From contig JARDYH010000003.1 in assembly GCA_029215795.1 (NCBI GenBank), forward strand, positions 12,550,001 through 12,614,000: a stretch of DNA of 64,000 nt. The letters run 5' to 3'. Shown here piece after piece: positions 1 to 11,295 of the stretch. Origin of the DNA: Anniella stebbinsi. Its lineage: Eukaryota > Chordata > Lepidosauria > Squamata > Anniellidae. The position numbers and the translations under genes are program-made. The first letter of the stretch is position 1; each line of letters opens with the position of its first letter. The notes below the pieces were generated by a model. The model was not told the origin of the DNA. It worked only from the letters and a program-made list of their open reading frames with translations, and searched no databases.

Positions 1-339
1 GGAGATCAGTGTTACCTCCTCCAACTGCTGTTGACCGGTCACACAGTGGGAAGCAGGATGGGAGGGGTTTGGCTGAATCTACTAACCCTTATTACAGAAC
101 TTTCTGTATCTGGTTTATTTCTGAAGCCAAGTGTTAATGGGCTAATGACCGGTACTGCTCTCTCCTTTGGCATCTTTAATTCTTTACAAAGCAGTGTGAT
201 CAAAAGCAAGAGCTCTGTGATGGATATCTCCAGTCCAAATCATCCCCTGATATGTGACAGGGAGATAACACTACTAGGCTACCTTAAAGGGTTGTTGCAA
301 TTCATTCAGGAAAAACACTAGCTGAACTTGAAGCACATT

Positions 340-1020
340 CGCTTTCCAATAGACCTCAAATAATCCATCTCAAAAAGTCACCGTGATCACGATTTATGGC
401 GATTTTGCAACCCAGGAACACACTTTCTCTCTCTTCCTCTCCTGATACTTTTGGTCCATGCTGAGGAAAACCATTCTAATCTTTCCTGATTCAAGGTGTT
501 AACTGATTGGCAATCCAGCCGTAACACAAGCAAACACACCATCCGCAGCCCATCACCTTCTGTTAGCGATTTAATAGCCTTATTTATTTATTTCCACCCC
601 TGTCGGCGACCCGATTTCTTGCCCCATTGTTTCCTCCATTCCTTAGCTAGACGTTATAAACCTTAAAGGATTTGGAAAGCGATGGCCCAGTGTTGGCTCA
701 TATGGAGCAAGAGCCAATCACCCTCAGAAGGGAAGCCGCCTTACCTAAACAAACCATTATCAGCTCATCTTCTGCCTTTGCCCTTTTTTTTTTCTTTTTC
801 TTTTCTGCTATTACCTCACGGGATTAACTTTTATCTCTAATCTCTGCTCTGGCCAACTGTCAGGGAACCTAAAAGCCGCCCAGCTTTTAATCTGTGTGTA
901 ATAATACTGCTGTTACTAACAGATAACTGTGAAACAACATGGAAGGAAGGGCAATCCACACAAGACAGAAGAGGCCTGACTTGTCAGGAACAGCTGCACC
1001 CGCTTCATACCTGACAGGAG
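340..1020. promoter_or_regulatory. Repeat-poor intronic block, candidate conserved noncoding sequence
   Basis: This block lacks recognisable transposon ends and has mixed, non-repetitive composition with retained CpGs. It also holds a pyrimidine run near 782-806. Positions 1-340 are similar but even less informative. Function is inferred only from absence of repeats within a developmental gene intron. Confidence 0.25.
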
Positions 1021-1530
1021 GATGGCAGTGTTTCACATTCCTCTATCACATCCCATTACTCCAGTGATATATACAAATAGCAAACTCATTTTCTGAGTGT
1101 GAAGTCTCATGTAGCAAAAAATGGCACTAACCATGCGCAAGGAAGGGGGATCTGCAGGCTCAGGGGAACCACAAACTTTGCAGAGGTACAAGAAAAAAGT
1201 ATCAGAAAGAAAATCCTGAGGGGATAGGAACCCCCTGCCCCCAAAGACCAATGAAGACTACTTCTCCCTTAACTCAGTTGGCTTTGGGCGGCGGGGGAGC
1301 ATTAGTATATGTGATATGACTCAAGTCGGTATTATTCAAGCCAGCTTGGCAAGTGACATTTGGCACATACATGAGTTATATGAGTGTCTGAGTGTAAAAG
1401 GATCAGGCAGTAGCTGTTGGAAAAGCCTTCATCCCTCGGAGACCCTAGACAGCCACTGTTAGTCAGGGTGACACAACTAGGGACGGAAGAACCAGTGATT
1501 TCTGAGCTCGCCAAAATTCTCTGAAATGAA
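1021..1530. other. Intronic sequence, nothing recognised
   Basis: Mixed sequence with short purine runs. No coding exon, transposon end or RNA gene was recognised. Confidence 0.4.
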
Positions 1531-1862
1531 GTTTCAAGCCTGTTTCACCTCACTACCATTCTCAATCTCATTTTTGGCTGTTTTGGACGGGAAAAGTGTG
1601 CATTTAAAACAGGAGAAATGTGCATTTCTGTGCATATTTTTTTTTAAAAAAACATGTTCCTGACAAAAGTGTAAAAATATACCTTTTTTAAAACACAGTT
1701 GCATTTTTTTTATGAATTTGCAAAAACATCTTGAAAAAAAATTCTGATGATCACACTCGGGGGCTGTGAATGTGACGTTTTCAGATGACCTCTGAACATA
1801 AACAAAAATCTCATACATCCATATAAGGCAACTAGGCTGGATGGACAAAATAGTTTGACCTG
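1531..1862. mobile_element. AT-rich MITE-like element, 'TGTGCATTTT' type
   Basis: The stretch is built of repeated variants of aaaatgtgcattt and its complement, as in the copies at 8.7, 35.5, 45.5 and 52.2-53.0 kb. Edges are approximate. Confidence 0.45.
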
Positions 1863-3079
1863 GTATAAGGCAACTTCTTATTTTCCCAAGTCCAACTTTT
1901 CATCAGATAAACTCCACTGATCTGGCCCCTATGCAAGAAGGGGGAGGTGGACAAGCTGTCCTGGGTTCTTATAACTGCCACGGTGCCTCCACTTAAGATT
2001 CACCTAAAATTATGAGGTAAAACAGTGAGAATAAAGAGGTGTCTCATATTTACTAACCCTCCCCCCAGGACATCAAATTATCAGAGGGCACAGTTTGATA
2101 GAGCTCAAGTGCATTTAATATATGGCTGGGGTGGGATGGGGAAAAGGATGGAAGGAAGGAAGGAAGGAAGGAAGGAAGGAAGGAAAGAATACATGTATGC
2201 CCATCAGATCTCATATCTATGGACAAGGTCTATGGATCCAGATGAACTTAGCCATGCTTTAGTTTCACTGAAATCAATATAGGACTTAATTTAGTCATGA
2301 CTAACATAAGTCCTGTGGATTACAATACGATTAAAGCATGAATCACTTAGTCTGGATCCAAACCATAGAAAGTAGATTTCAGAAAACGAAATGAAGGAAT
2401 AGCAAAATAAAGTCATGGCCTATATCAAGGCTGAGGAGCGCAGGAGCGTTTCTCCCCATCAAGAAAAGCTTCTCTCCCCCCCCCCCCCCGCCATTCCTTC
2501 TGGCTGCATCGGTGTAAGGAATGAGCCAGTGAAGACCCCTTCCTTGGCCTGCCTGGGACTGATTGTCCTTTGGCTCCTCCCCTCTTTGAACTGCCTCCAT
2601 TAGCTGCCAATTGACTGAGCTTTAGAAGGTGGAAGGGCTGTTCTATCCAGTTTCAGGGATGCTATTTTTCCTGTGCGCGGCAGAGATGCTGTGATCTTTC
2701 CCTCTTGTCTTGCCAGCAGGCTGTGACTCACAGCTTCTGCTCAAAGTGATTTATAAATGGAATCTTGGAGTCTATAGGCACCAAGAAGCCTCCCTCAGAA
2801 TTTATTTCTCTCAGGCACAATTCTTAGGTTACCTCAGCGATGTGGAAACTGCTGCAATGTCACATCTTCCCACGTTGCTCTGTCACATGAAAACAGGGAT
2901 GTGCGTACGAGCAAAAATTGAGTTCGTGGTTCGCCAAATCCTACCGTAAAGTTCATCCCATCCCATGTCTTTAAAGACCACGTTCTTTGGAGGGTGTGTG
3001 TGTCTTTTTGCATGAAAACTCATGCCTATTTTTGTCTGTATTTTCCAAAAAGCATGCATCACTTGTGCACATGTGATGT
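1863..3079. other. Intronic sequence with one tetranucleotide repeat
   Basis: Apart from a GGAA array and C and T runs near 2469-2490, I recognise nothing certain. Around 2895-2950 a 'cagggatgtgcgtacgagc' start resembles the ends of the AT-rich element family, but no full element follows. Confidence 0.35.
2150..2185 (+). repeat. (GGAA)n microsatellite
   Basis: About nine consecutive GGAA units are visible. Confidence 0.95.
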
Positions 3080-3168
3080 TGAATGTTTTAACTTTTGTAA
3101 ACTGCCCAGAGAGCTTTGGCTGTGGGGCAGTATAGAAATGTAAATAATAATGAAAATAATAATAATAG
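3080..3168 (+). mobile_element. L2-type LINE 3' tail
   Basis: It contains the tail signature 'aaactgcccagagagctttggct' in split form, then gggcagtatagaaatg and a trailing AAT-rich repeat. The same tail ends the L2 copies at 31.9, 32.7 and 44.2 kb. Confidence 0.75.
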
Positions 3169-4100
3169 GGTAAATCTTGATAAAAAATGAGCTGAAATTA
3201 ATTTCTCTTGCATCCCTACATGAGAAATGTCCCAAAGGCTGATGCTTCTATGGAAAGGCGCCACAGCATGGTCTCTTTTGTGTGATCCAGGTTTCATCAG
3301 TCTTTGTATATTATCACTTATCTGATCACTAATGGCAAACAAGAATCTCTTTCCAACAAAAAGGCCGGGCAGCTTTTGAAAACTTTGTTGTTCCGAATCA
3401 ACCAATATGCAGGCAATGTGCATGATACAGCACTCGAAAACCAAAACAAGTTAGTAGTAGTAGCACATCAGTTTATAAATGTTTATAGATTGATTTTTTA
3501 AAAAAAAATCTAAAATTTAAAATTGTACAGCTTTTTTTAAAAAAAACATATACATATGTGAACAGATTTTAAAATGTGAAACGTATTGGTATAAAACACC
3601 AGCTTGAAGTTTTTTGTTGTTTTTATTTGAACCAGGATAGTAGATAGTGGGTAGGTATGAGGAATTCTGTGTGCAAGCAGATTGTAGACCTTCTTGCAAT
3701 GCCGGTGTGTGTATATATAGCCAAAGATTAATTTAAATGCATGTGGATTTACATGTAACTAGCACTAAGGTCAAGCTAAAATAGGAATGTACCAGCCCAG
3801 AGGTGTGTGTGTGTGTGTGTGTGGGAGGGGGAACACATTACAAAATAGTCCTACCCTATCCACCCTTACTACATCAGCAACTTTTAAATCTAGGAGTATG
3901 TGAATGGGTGGAATCCACATTTGATGGTCTGGGCATTTCATGGATCCAACCTGGACCCGTTTTGGATAAGGCCCATACTTCCAGACAGATCTGAAATGGA
4001 TCCATTTCACCTTGATGTACCTGTTCTTTACTGCCCTACACACCTGGAATAACAATGGGTCCAGGCAACACCTGTCCTTTTTCCTGATCTTATAATGCTG
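3169..4100. other. Intronic sequence with one GT repeat
   Basis: T-rich and A-rich runs lie near 3494-3548, and a (GT)n tract at 3802-3822. No transposon body or exon was recognised. Confidence 0.4.
3802..3822 (+). repeat. (GT)n microsatellite
   Basis: About ten uninterrupted GT units. Confidence 0.9.
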
Positions 4101-4106
4101 GTCTAT

Positions 4107-4163
4107 TTCACAGGGTTGTTGTAAGGATATTGAATACTGTGAAGTGCTTTAAGCACCCCATAG
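4107..4163 (-). mobile_element. Possible MIR-like SINE fragment
   Basis: On the plus strand 'cacagggttgttgtaagg' followed by a gtgaagtgcttt stretch resembles the complement of the MIR 3' half. Part of this string also occurs in Sauria SINEs, so the class is uncertain. Confidence 0.4.
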
Positions 4164-4254
4164 CAAATGAGAATAGATGAAATTAAATTCACAAATAGAA
4201 GGAATATCTGCAAGAATGAAGGAATGCTAGGTGTCTCTTTCTTGCACAGGGACA

Positions 4255-4904
4255 GCCTGGTGACTGTTGTCCAGGTATTGTTAACCTCATGTTTAGATTC
4301 CTATAATGCACAGTTGGTGCAGAAAATGGTGAACCAGATGCTGAGTAGGGTGCCTGGCTATGCAGATATTATGCTTTGCTATCTATACACTACTGAGCAA
4401 AGTTCAAGGTGTTGATATATAAAGCCCTGAAGAGCTTGGGACCAGGTTACCTGGTAGATCGCCTTCCTGGATATAGACTTGTGCAATCATTAAAATCATT
4501 GGAAGAGGCTTTGCTGGCTGCACTACAAGCTGTAGACTGCCATTTTGCAGCGACTCAGAAACTGGCCTTCTCTGTGGTGGCACTCACCTTATAGAATGCC
4601 CTCCCCCTGGTATTCGGGAGGTGCCAACTGTGGCATAATTTAAGCAACAGTTAAAGACCATTTCATTTACCTGGCCTTTCTTGAGAGATTATGCTGCCGG
4701 GTTTGTTTGCTAATTATGGTGATGACAGTATTGTTTTTAATGTCTTTATCAAAGTTTATATAAAAGTTTTGTATTTATTAATATGGGTTTTAATGCATAA
4801 TATGGTGTATTTTACTCTCCCTATAAATAGTGTGTGTGTGTGTGTGTACAGGTAAGTGGTATATAAACCAATTAAATAATGACAATAACAATAACAATAA
4901 TAAT
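4255..4904 (+). mobile_element. L2 LINE 3' end (reverse transcriptase C-terminus and tail), decayed
   Basis: Broken frames encode the usual L2 C-terminal motifs: a DSYNAQL-like stretch, then YKALKSLGPGYLVDRL, then an FSVVAL remnant. In the tail, an AT-rich 3' UTR is interrupted by a GT repeat at about 4831-4848 and ends in (AAT/AAC)n. The copy is 5'-truncated and full of frameshifts, so it cannot be active. Confidence 0.8.
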
Positions 4905-5129
4905 GCATTCAGGGCATGTACCCAAATGTTCAAGGTATTCCTAAATACCAAAGGCTGGCAGCTGGAACCAGTGAACAGAATAGTCTCTACTACATGTTAA
5001 ATATAATAGTTTGTCTTACTGCGTAGTCCTGAAAACAACAATAATAAAAAGCTTTACTTTACTTTTTGCCAGGATTTAAATAAATCACACAATTAGTTCC
5101 GCTCAGCCAAGGGACAGGAGACACACACA

Positions 5130-5372
5130 CAGCATGCTAAGCCACAGTGTTTAATCATTTTGAGCTAAACATTATGGCTTAGTGTGTTGTGTGAACCATG
5201 ACTTTTGCATGCCATATTATTTATTTATTTATTTAGCACCATCAATGCACATGGTGTGAACCACTCCTAACCATGTAGCTACATAGCCATGGTTTAAATA
5301 TGCTCACTAACCATTTGCTGCCAAAGTGTTAGTGGCCTAACTGGCTTAGCGTGTTGTCTGAACAGGCCCTAT
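5130..5372. mobile_element. Palindromic MITE, 'GCTAAGCCAYGGTTTA' family, copy 1
   Basis: The left side has catgctaagccacagtgttta and the right side contains the complementary actggcttagcgtgttg plus a ctgaacaggccct end. A (TTTA)n run interrupts it at 5218-5236. The copy at 57.3-57.5 kb shares both arms. Confidence 0.6.
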
Positions 5373-5815
5373 GTTTTGCACAACAGTCTCCTTTGCCAGA
5401 TGGTAAGCCTGTGCAGTGTCTCAAAAATGGTTTGGCAAGGGTGGGGTAGGGTTGTTGCTTTAAAAGAGAGGAAGAAAATCCCATTGAGCATTAGTAATCA
5501 ACAGCCTCTCCTAGTGCTGCTTTTCAGATTCCACTCTTAGAACTGACCGATGTCTGATGTACAATGTGGATCTCACCCTGATAACAATTTCTTCATGTGG
5601 AAAAGAGGTGTTTGCAGGCATAAAATGTGCCAAAACCACCAATTTCAGTGATGCAGTAGGAGCTAAAGATGCTTCCCAACAGTTGTTCCTATTATTGGAT
5701 GTTGCATTACTGGAATCCAGAGCTGATGAAGAACAGCACTGAAAAGTCTTATTTTCAGGATCCAAGCTAAATTGGCAAGGGTCATAAAAAGACCATTCTA
5801 TCAAACCCTACTCCG
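5373..5815. other. Intronic sequence, nothing recognised
   Basis: There are open frames on both strands between 5511 and 5804, but neither matches a known protein. No repeat was assigned. Confidence 0.35.
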
Positions 5816-5817
5816 GT

Positions 5818-5850
5818 ATGTGTGTATGTGTGTGTGTGTGTGTGTGTGTC
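5818..5850 (+). repeat. (GT)n microsatellite
   Basis: A GT tract with one early interruption, adjoining the GC-rich element that follows. Confidence 0.9.
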
Positions 5851-5855
5851 TTTGG

Positions 5856-6208
5856 TCCCCTCTACAAGGATTCGCTTTTGCGCCTGGTTAGGCGATTATG
5901 CGCATAATCGCTGAAGCGCATTTACGCCTAATACCTCTGCACGAGAGGCGGAGAGAGGCGGCGAAGCGCATTAACGGATGACCAAAATGCGCTTTACAAG
6001 TAGTTAATGCGCATAAGCGCTTGTTCACATAGTCAAAATGCGCTTTAACGGCCGGAGCAAAATAAAACTTGCTGTTTAACGCGCATTCGATAATGCGCAT
6101 AATCGGAGGGATAGCGCGCCTCTACGCTTGATTTGTGCTCCATTCCTGTAGAGGTAAATTTTTTAATGCGCCTTGAAAGAGCTTTAAATGCCTCTTGTAG
6201 AGGCAGCC
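5856..6208. mobile_element. CpG-rich palindromic MITE, 'GCGCATAATCGC' family, copy 1
   Basis: Both ends carry a CCTCTACAAG-type terminal inverted repeat (cccctctacaagg on the left, cttgtagaggcagcc on the right). Inside, the palindrome GCGATTATGCGCATAATCGC lies at 5892-5911, and many other GCGCAT/ATGCGC words follow. A second, inverted copy is at 39547-39905. The density of CpG in an otherwise AT-rich intron suggests a fairly young or CpG-protected element. Confidence 0.75.
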
Positions 6209-6620
6209 TTAGGCTCAACAGGCAGAAACCAATGTTGTTCCAACAATGGGAGTTTCCCCTCCTCTCTTTAGCCACCCCAGGTCCCCCAAATATGCTCCAC
6301 ATTTTGAAAGTGTGTGGGGGTATGCAAATTCAAATGTATCAACCCTCCACATCAATTTCATACATTGCCCAGTCAATCTGCATAATCTCACAAGTGGAGA
6401 ACCCATACCTCAACTGCACAATTATGAACACCAAGTGATCAACATGGCCCACAGTTGCATATAATCCAGCGCGACGTGGAATGTATAGGGATGCTGGAGG
6501 AATTCAGTTTTTGCAATTTCCAAGGCAAATAGATGTGATCCACACCTCCCATTCTAAGGTGTGGATCAGAAAGTAGCTATCCTTTGGATCAAACATTTCT
6601 CCAAATTTTGCAATGCAGTT
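6209..6620. other. Intronic sequence, nothing recognised
   Basis: No transposon ends, exon or RNA gene recognised. Confidence 0.35.
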
Positions 6621-6627
6621 CTCGGCA

Positions 6628-6752
6628 TGATCTGCACTACTGCTTTATAATGGTTTATAACGGTATTGGCAACTGTTGGGAACCAGGACACATTCCATAT
6701 ATCTTTTTTCAAACTGTTTTCTAAGTGTTATATCCTGCTTGGTGTAGATCTG

Positions 6753-6754
<2 letters not shown>
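6628..6754. mobile_element. Palindromic MITE, 'GATCTRCAC' family, copy 1
   Basis: The left end (gatctgcactactgcttta) and right end (ggtgtagatctgc) are complementary, and the middle has gttgggaaccaggacacattcc. The 54.2 kb copy has the same order and middle. Confidence 0.65.

Positions 6755-6785
<31 letters not shown>
6755..6785 (+). repeat. (CT)n microsatellite
   Basis: About 14 CT units directly after the MITE end. Confidence 0.9.
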
Positions 6786-6792
<7 letters not shown>

Positions 6793-7200
6793 TAAATAAT
6801 ATTTTTTATTTTTTCAACATAAAATACAACATAATCATGACATAAAATACTAACAAAACCTTGACAACCCCTCCCCCCCGTGCTCCCCTAACCCATTGAG
6901 ACCTTATTTTATTCTTTTATATTATACATACTTCCAAAATTGTAAAGAATCTTTTAAAGGTATACAACCTTTCCCCTCTATTAATACAAATTCCAAAAAT
7001 GGCCACCATATATTTTCAAAATCATTCTTCTTGGATAATCCCCTCTTTACTTTTATATTACATGTTAATTTATCATTAATCTCTCTCTCGTGTTTTGAGA
7101 AAAAAATATTTAGAACTGCATATTTTGAGAGAATCTATATATTTAAATTCATATATAAATGCAAATGTTTATGCAGGACTGTTTTTTTTTAAAAGAAATG
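6786..7200 (-). mobile_element. AT-rich sequence, possibly a LINE 3' end on the minus strand
   Basis: It starts with a T-rich tract then a caacataaaatacaacataatc type sequence, which resembles the reversed A-rich 3' tail of an L1-like LINE. No coding remnant is recognisable, so this is tentative. Confidence 0.3.
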
Positions 7201-7489
7201 TGTAGGTCAATACAGAAATGGGATGGAACAGAATTTCGAATGAACACTTGTGAAAGTGATATGGTCATGAAACAGACTGATCTGTCCACCCATAAGAGCA
7301 CATGCATGTGTTGACCTACCAATGGGAAATAGCCAGTTCATACTATCTGTGCACTGTCTATACACTGCCTGTATATTTTTATGTGAGTGTGCATGATCAC
7401 TTGTATTTATGCGCATTCTCCACTGATCTCACATAACCCTCATCTTACATACACCTATATGTATACATGCATATACACAGTCACATTAG

Positions 7490-7745
7490 TTGCAGGGATG
7501 TTTGACAAATTCTTTTCATTTCATTTTTGACCACCATATACTGACTTCATGCCTCCCAGTGTGTGATGCAAGTCCCAAAAACAACAAAAACAATGAAAGT
7601 GCTACAAATGTTTACGTTTGAAAACAAAATACACATAAAAATGCGTACTTTTGAAAAATTAGTAGAAAAAAACTTTAATCAGTTTCAAGGTTGAATTTGG
7701 AGGATCTCAACAAACTCACCTTTTGCTGATTTGCACAATCCTCCA
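7490..7745. mobile_element. AT-rich MITE-like element
   Basis: It begins agggatgtttgacaaattc and has the aaaatgcgtacttttgaaaa type interior shared with the 8.7 and 35.5 kb copies. The right edge is unclear because an AT repeat follows. Confidence 0.45.
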
Positions 7746-7747
7746 CA

Positions 7748-7748
<1 letters not shown>

Positions 7749-7774
<26 letters not shown>
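7749..7774 (+). repeat. (AT)n microsatellite
   Basis: About 13 AT units. Confidence 0.9.
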
Positions 7775-7778
<4 letters not shown>

Positions 7779-8470
7779 AAAATCAAAATTTAGTTCTACT
7801 GGAACCCATATGGGTTTTAATTCTGGTTGTCTTTTTAATCAGCATCTGGCCCTTTATCAAGACTCCTTTATATGTGTAAGAGATAGTGCAAGATCTCTTT
7901 CTGCAAAGGACAATTAACACCTAGAAAAATTTTGTAAGGAAGATTATAATGGAATCATCATTCACCCAGAGCTCTGAAGTATACTCACAATGATTCCGTA
8001 CTATGAAAATATTTGCTCAGTGCTGAAAATCATAGGTTAATTAAGCTACAGAGACCATCAACTTTCCAAAAACCCAAGGAAGAAAATCATATTTACAAAT
8101 ATGCCAGCTTCAATTTCAAGGTCTACAAGAAGATTGCAGGGTGGGGATATAATAAAACGTGAAATCGCTTCCCCTCTTCCCATTCTTTGAACACATCCAA
8201 CAAATCAAATCTGAGATCCAAACAGCGCCATGGATAAGATATGTATGAGAATGAAAATAAGAAGATAAAACTACATTCACAGAGGCCCAGATAAAAATCA
8301 TCTAATGCATTACCATAGTTTGGAGCAATGGTAATAACAATCTTAAAAAGTGTTTAGATTACACATTGTCCTCTGTCCCCATCAGGCTCCACCTACATGT
8401 CATAGCTGAAGGGGAAAATATATATGAGGCATTACATCTCTGTCATCTGCTGTGCGGATGGGGGAGTGTG
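7775..8470. other. Intronic sequence, nothing recognised
   Basis: No transposon ends, exon or RNA gene recognised. Confidence 0.35.
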
Positions 8471-8564
8471 GCTGAAATCCTATACCCACATACCAGGGAG
8501 TTAGCCCTATTGAACTCAATGGATTTTTTTTTTCTGAGTAGACATGTACAGGATCGAATTGTGT
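8471..8564 (-). mobile_element. Short foldback repeat, 'tgagtagacatgta' family, copy 1
   Basis: The left side aatcctatacccaca mirrors the right side tgtacaggatcgaatt. The middle has the nearly self-complementary ttgaactcaatgga. It is the reverse of the copies at 37.3 and 56.8 kb. Confidence 0.65.
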
Positions 8565-8734
8565 TTTGTGCAGTAAGATCCCTGCAATGGTGCATTATTT
8601 CAGTTAGGAGGGACACAACAGACATTTCTCCCCCCTCTCCAACCACTATTGCATTGATTAAACTGTTTGTACACAAGGGATCAACCAGTATTTTGTTCCT
8701 GTTTGCAAATCAGGCAAACTTGCCACATTCATAA

Positions 8735-9098
8735 CCCTGAATTCAAGGAGAAATGCGATTTCTCAAAATTTTGTATAATTTCCTGAACTTGTGTCCCAAA
8801 ATGTGCATTTGTGCAAATACCTCCAAAGCCACATTTTCATGCTTTAGCCTATTGGGAAAAAATGTACATTTCTGGACAGAAAAAAATGCAATTTTTGAAG
8901 GTACATTTTTCCCAATTAGGAAAAATTGTGCACTGTAAAATGTGCATTTTACCCATTGGAAAAAATGCACATTTTTCCAGATCAGAAAAAAAAAATAGTT
9001 CGCGTTCGGAGATGCAAATAAGGTAAAATGAACTTTGAGGAAGGATTCAGAGAACCTCCATAAGTTTGAAAATTGCATGCTCACCCATCCCCATTTCT
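8735..9098. mobile_element. AT-rich MITE, 'TGTGCATTTT' type
   Basis: Repeated short palindromes of the form gaaaaaatgcacatttttcc fill the element. It ends with the 'tcacccatcccc' form of the family terminus. Chance open frames on both strands come from the low-complexity A/T words. Confidence 0.55.
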
Positions 9099-9269
9099 AA
9101 CTCCTGATATGTTAGAACGATAAGAAAACGAATTATCAACTGATTAAAAACATACAAAGAAAAATCCACTTTTGCATGCATAGTTTTACATGTTAAGTTT
9201 ATTTTTGGCTACAGAAATAAATTGGAGTTTGCTTCTCCAATTGCTGCTTTCTAGTCTGCACTTGCTGCT

Positions 9270-9775
9270 AGTCATGAGGGGGTGGAGCTGGGCTGCAGGG
9301 CCCTAGATTTTGCCCCCAAGCAGGGATGGGTGAAATGGCCAGGGTGGCACTGGATGGGTGCTCACCCGACACTGCTGCTGCCCACCCCATGAGCTGGGCC
9401 ATGCGAGCCTCTGGTGAGCACTCGTGAAACTTTGGCAAGAGCTCAGCAGCTGCCTGCAGCTGCTACCAAAATTACACATTTCCCCCTTCCACCCTAATGG
9501 GGGCTGCCATTGCTGCAAAAGAGGGAAGTGCGCAATTTCTGGAGCCTTTGGAAATTGCGCACTTCCCCCTTTCGTGCCACTGGCAGCTGTCATTAACACG
9601 GTGAGGGGAAGGGTGCAATTTCAGCAGCTGCTGAGTGCTTACCGAGGCCTTGTGAGCACTCAGCAGGGGTCCACGCTCGCTGCCAGGGTGCCTGATTGGG
9701 TTCGAGAGTGCTGGACGTAGAGGGAGGGTCCGCCGTCCTCATGGGACAACCCTGCCCCCGAAGTACATCCCTAAC
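9270..9775. mobile_element. GC-rich nested-palindrome element, copy 1
   Basis: Arms containing cagcagctgc and gtgagcactc occur in both orientations around a central hairpin where gaagtgcgcaatttc meets gaaattgcgcacttc (9528-9567). It ends gtacatcccta. Related copies lie at 24.8, 26.8 and 31.1 kb. Confidence 0.55.
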
Positions 9776-10002
9776 TGCACTACTGGATCCATAGATTAGC
9801 TCAGTGCTGGGAAGAAGGCAGATCTGGTTCTACTGGTAAATGTCAGGAATTTGCAGCAGATTGGCATGAATTTCTAACTCGAATTGAATTTACAATAGCA
9901 GTAATTAAATCACTCCCTATTCCTTCCTTGCCCTATTGGTGCAATAGCCAGGATGGAGAATGGGAAAAGCTTGGGAGTAACCAGGACTGGATTTTTAAAT
10001 GG

Positions 10003-10238
10003 TTGTTGTTATTATTGCTTTTATATCCACATTTTTTTTTCCTCTTGAAAAGAACCCAAGATAGCTTACATGATCCTCCTCTCTATTGTAACCTCACAGC
10101 AACCCTTTGAGGTGGGTCAGACTGAGAGTCAGTGACTGGCCCAACGTTACCCAGTGAGCCTCATGGCCGAGTGGTGACTCAAACCCGGATCTACCGAGTC
10201 CTAGTCCTATACTCTAACCACTACACCATGTTGGCTGG
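10003..10238 (-). mobile_element. Sauria SINE (tRNA-derived), nearly full length
   Basis: Read on the minus strand, it begins at about 10238 with aacatggtgtagtggttag (A-box region), has ggtttgagtc (B-box region), then the ggccagtcactgactctcag core. It ends in a tail rich in ataaaagcaataat. This family is spread by a BovB/RTE LINE in squamates. Confidence 0.9.
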
Positions 10239-10559
10239 TTTTTTTAATGTAAAATGGTGGAAGTCACACTAAACCCAGCACCCAATCTTCCCCAGATGAT
10301 ACTACTCTCTGTTCAAGAAGGGAGATCCTTCAACCAAGTCATCTGAGCCTGAAGTCCCATGCTGCTCACAAGGATCCGTGGCTTGGGGGGTGGGATTCTT
10401 CCCGTCCATGCAGGACCATTGGAAGTTTCTGTGTGCACATGAGGTTCCAAGTCCCTACAACAATTTCACTTTTCCCATGTCCCCACATCTATGGACAAGA
10501 ACGGAATATAACATATAGGGCAAAGTTAGGGGGGGAAGGGAAAAAAGAGAGTTTGCTTT
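10239..10559. other. Intronic sequence, nothing recognised
   Basis: Mixed sequence with a purine run near 10530-10550. No feature recognised. Confidence 0.35.
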
Positions 10560-10955
10560 TTCTCAATAATAAGCATGTCAAGATTTCTCACTTTTCCTAT
10601 TTATAATATTTTCAGCAAAGATAAAAATACCAGAACATAGTTGGAAGAGTGGGGTTTTTTTCTTCCTTTTGTCACCTCTCATGAAAACTTGGTTAATTAG
10701 TATCGCATTGAGTGATGGCCTTAGTGTACATGTGACAATATTCGCCCACACAACAGCTCACTGTGCCACATTAGAACTTAATTAGAAATGGGCCTGTGAA
10801 TGCCAAGTCCTCACACTGATCCAGGCATCTTCAGATTTATTGGATGACGATTCGCTTGGGGAAGCTGTGTAAGATCGAGGGAGCTATTATGAAGGAGAGA
10901 TAAGAACTAACGGCAAGCATTCGTAACTGGGTTTTCAGAACCCAGATACTTTAAA
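10560..10955. promoter_or_regulatory. Repeat-poor block with two TTAATTAG sites, candidate enhancer
   Basis: TTAATTAG, a typical homeodomain (LIM/paired-class) core, occurs at 10693-10700 and again at 10778-10785. The surrounding sequence is complex and free of transposon ends. Enhancer function is inference. Confidence 0.3.
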
Positions 10956-11065
10956 AAATGAAAATAAAACATGATTTCTGGGGCTGGAGCATCTATGACC
11001 ACCACTATAGGGAAGCTACCCCAAACTACGTCTTCCTGCCATGTGATGAAATGCTTCCAAGCACT

Positions 11066-11295
11066 CACTGGCTGAATTCAGACAACACAATAGTTAATGG
11101 TGGGCTAATAATCAACTTTACAGTTGTTCATCTAGGGGTACTCCCCACACAACAGGGTAATAAATAATCAACTGTGGTGTGGATTAGGATCAGCGCTGAG
11201 TTGACTATGGCAGCATTCGGACAACACGATAGTCAATACAACTGACGATTGTTTCCCCCCCAGTTGCTTATTATGTCGTCCGAATTCAGCTACTG
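11066..11295 (+). mobile_element. Palindromic MITE, 'GGCTSAATTCGGACGACAC' family, copy 1
   Basis: The left end cactggctgaattcagacaa is complementary to the right end gtcgtccgaattcagctactg. The interior gtggattaggatcagcgctg is shared with the inverted copy at 37.6 kb. I could not define a clear target duplication. Confidence 0.75.

Noticed and set aside
5888..6100. Similar peptide-like frames at 5.9 kb (minus) and 39.65 kb (plus) suggesting a conserved gene
   Set aside because: They match because both lie in the CpG-rich palindromic MITE. The frame follows from repeated GCGCATT words, not from coding selection.
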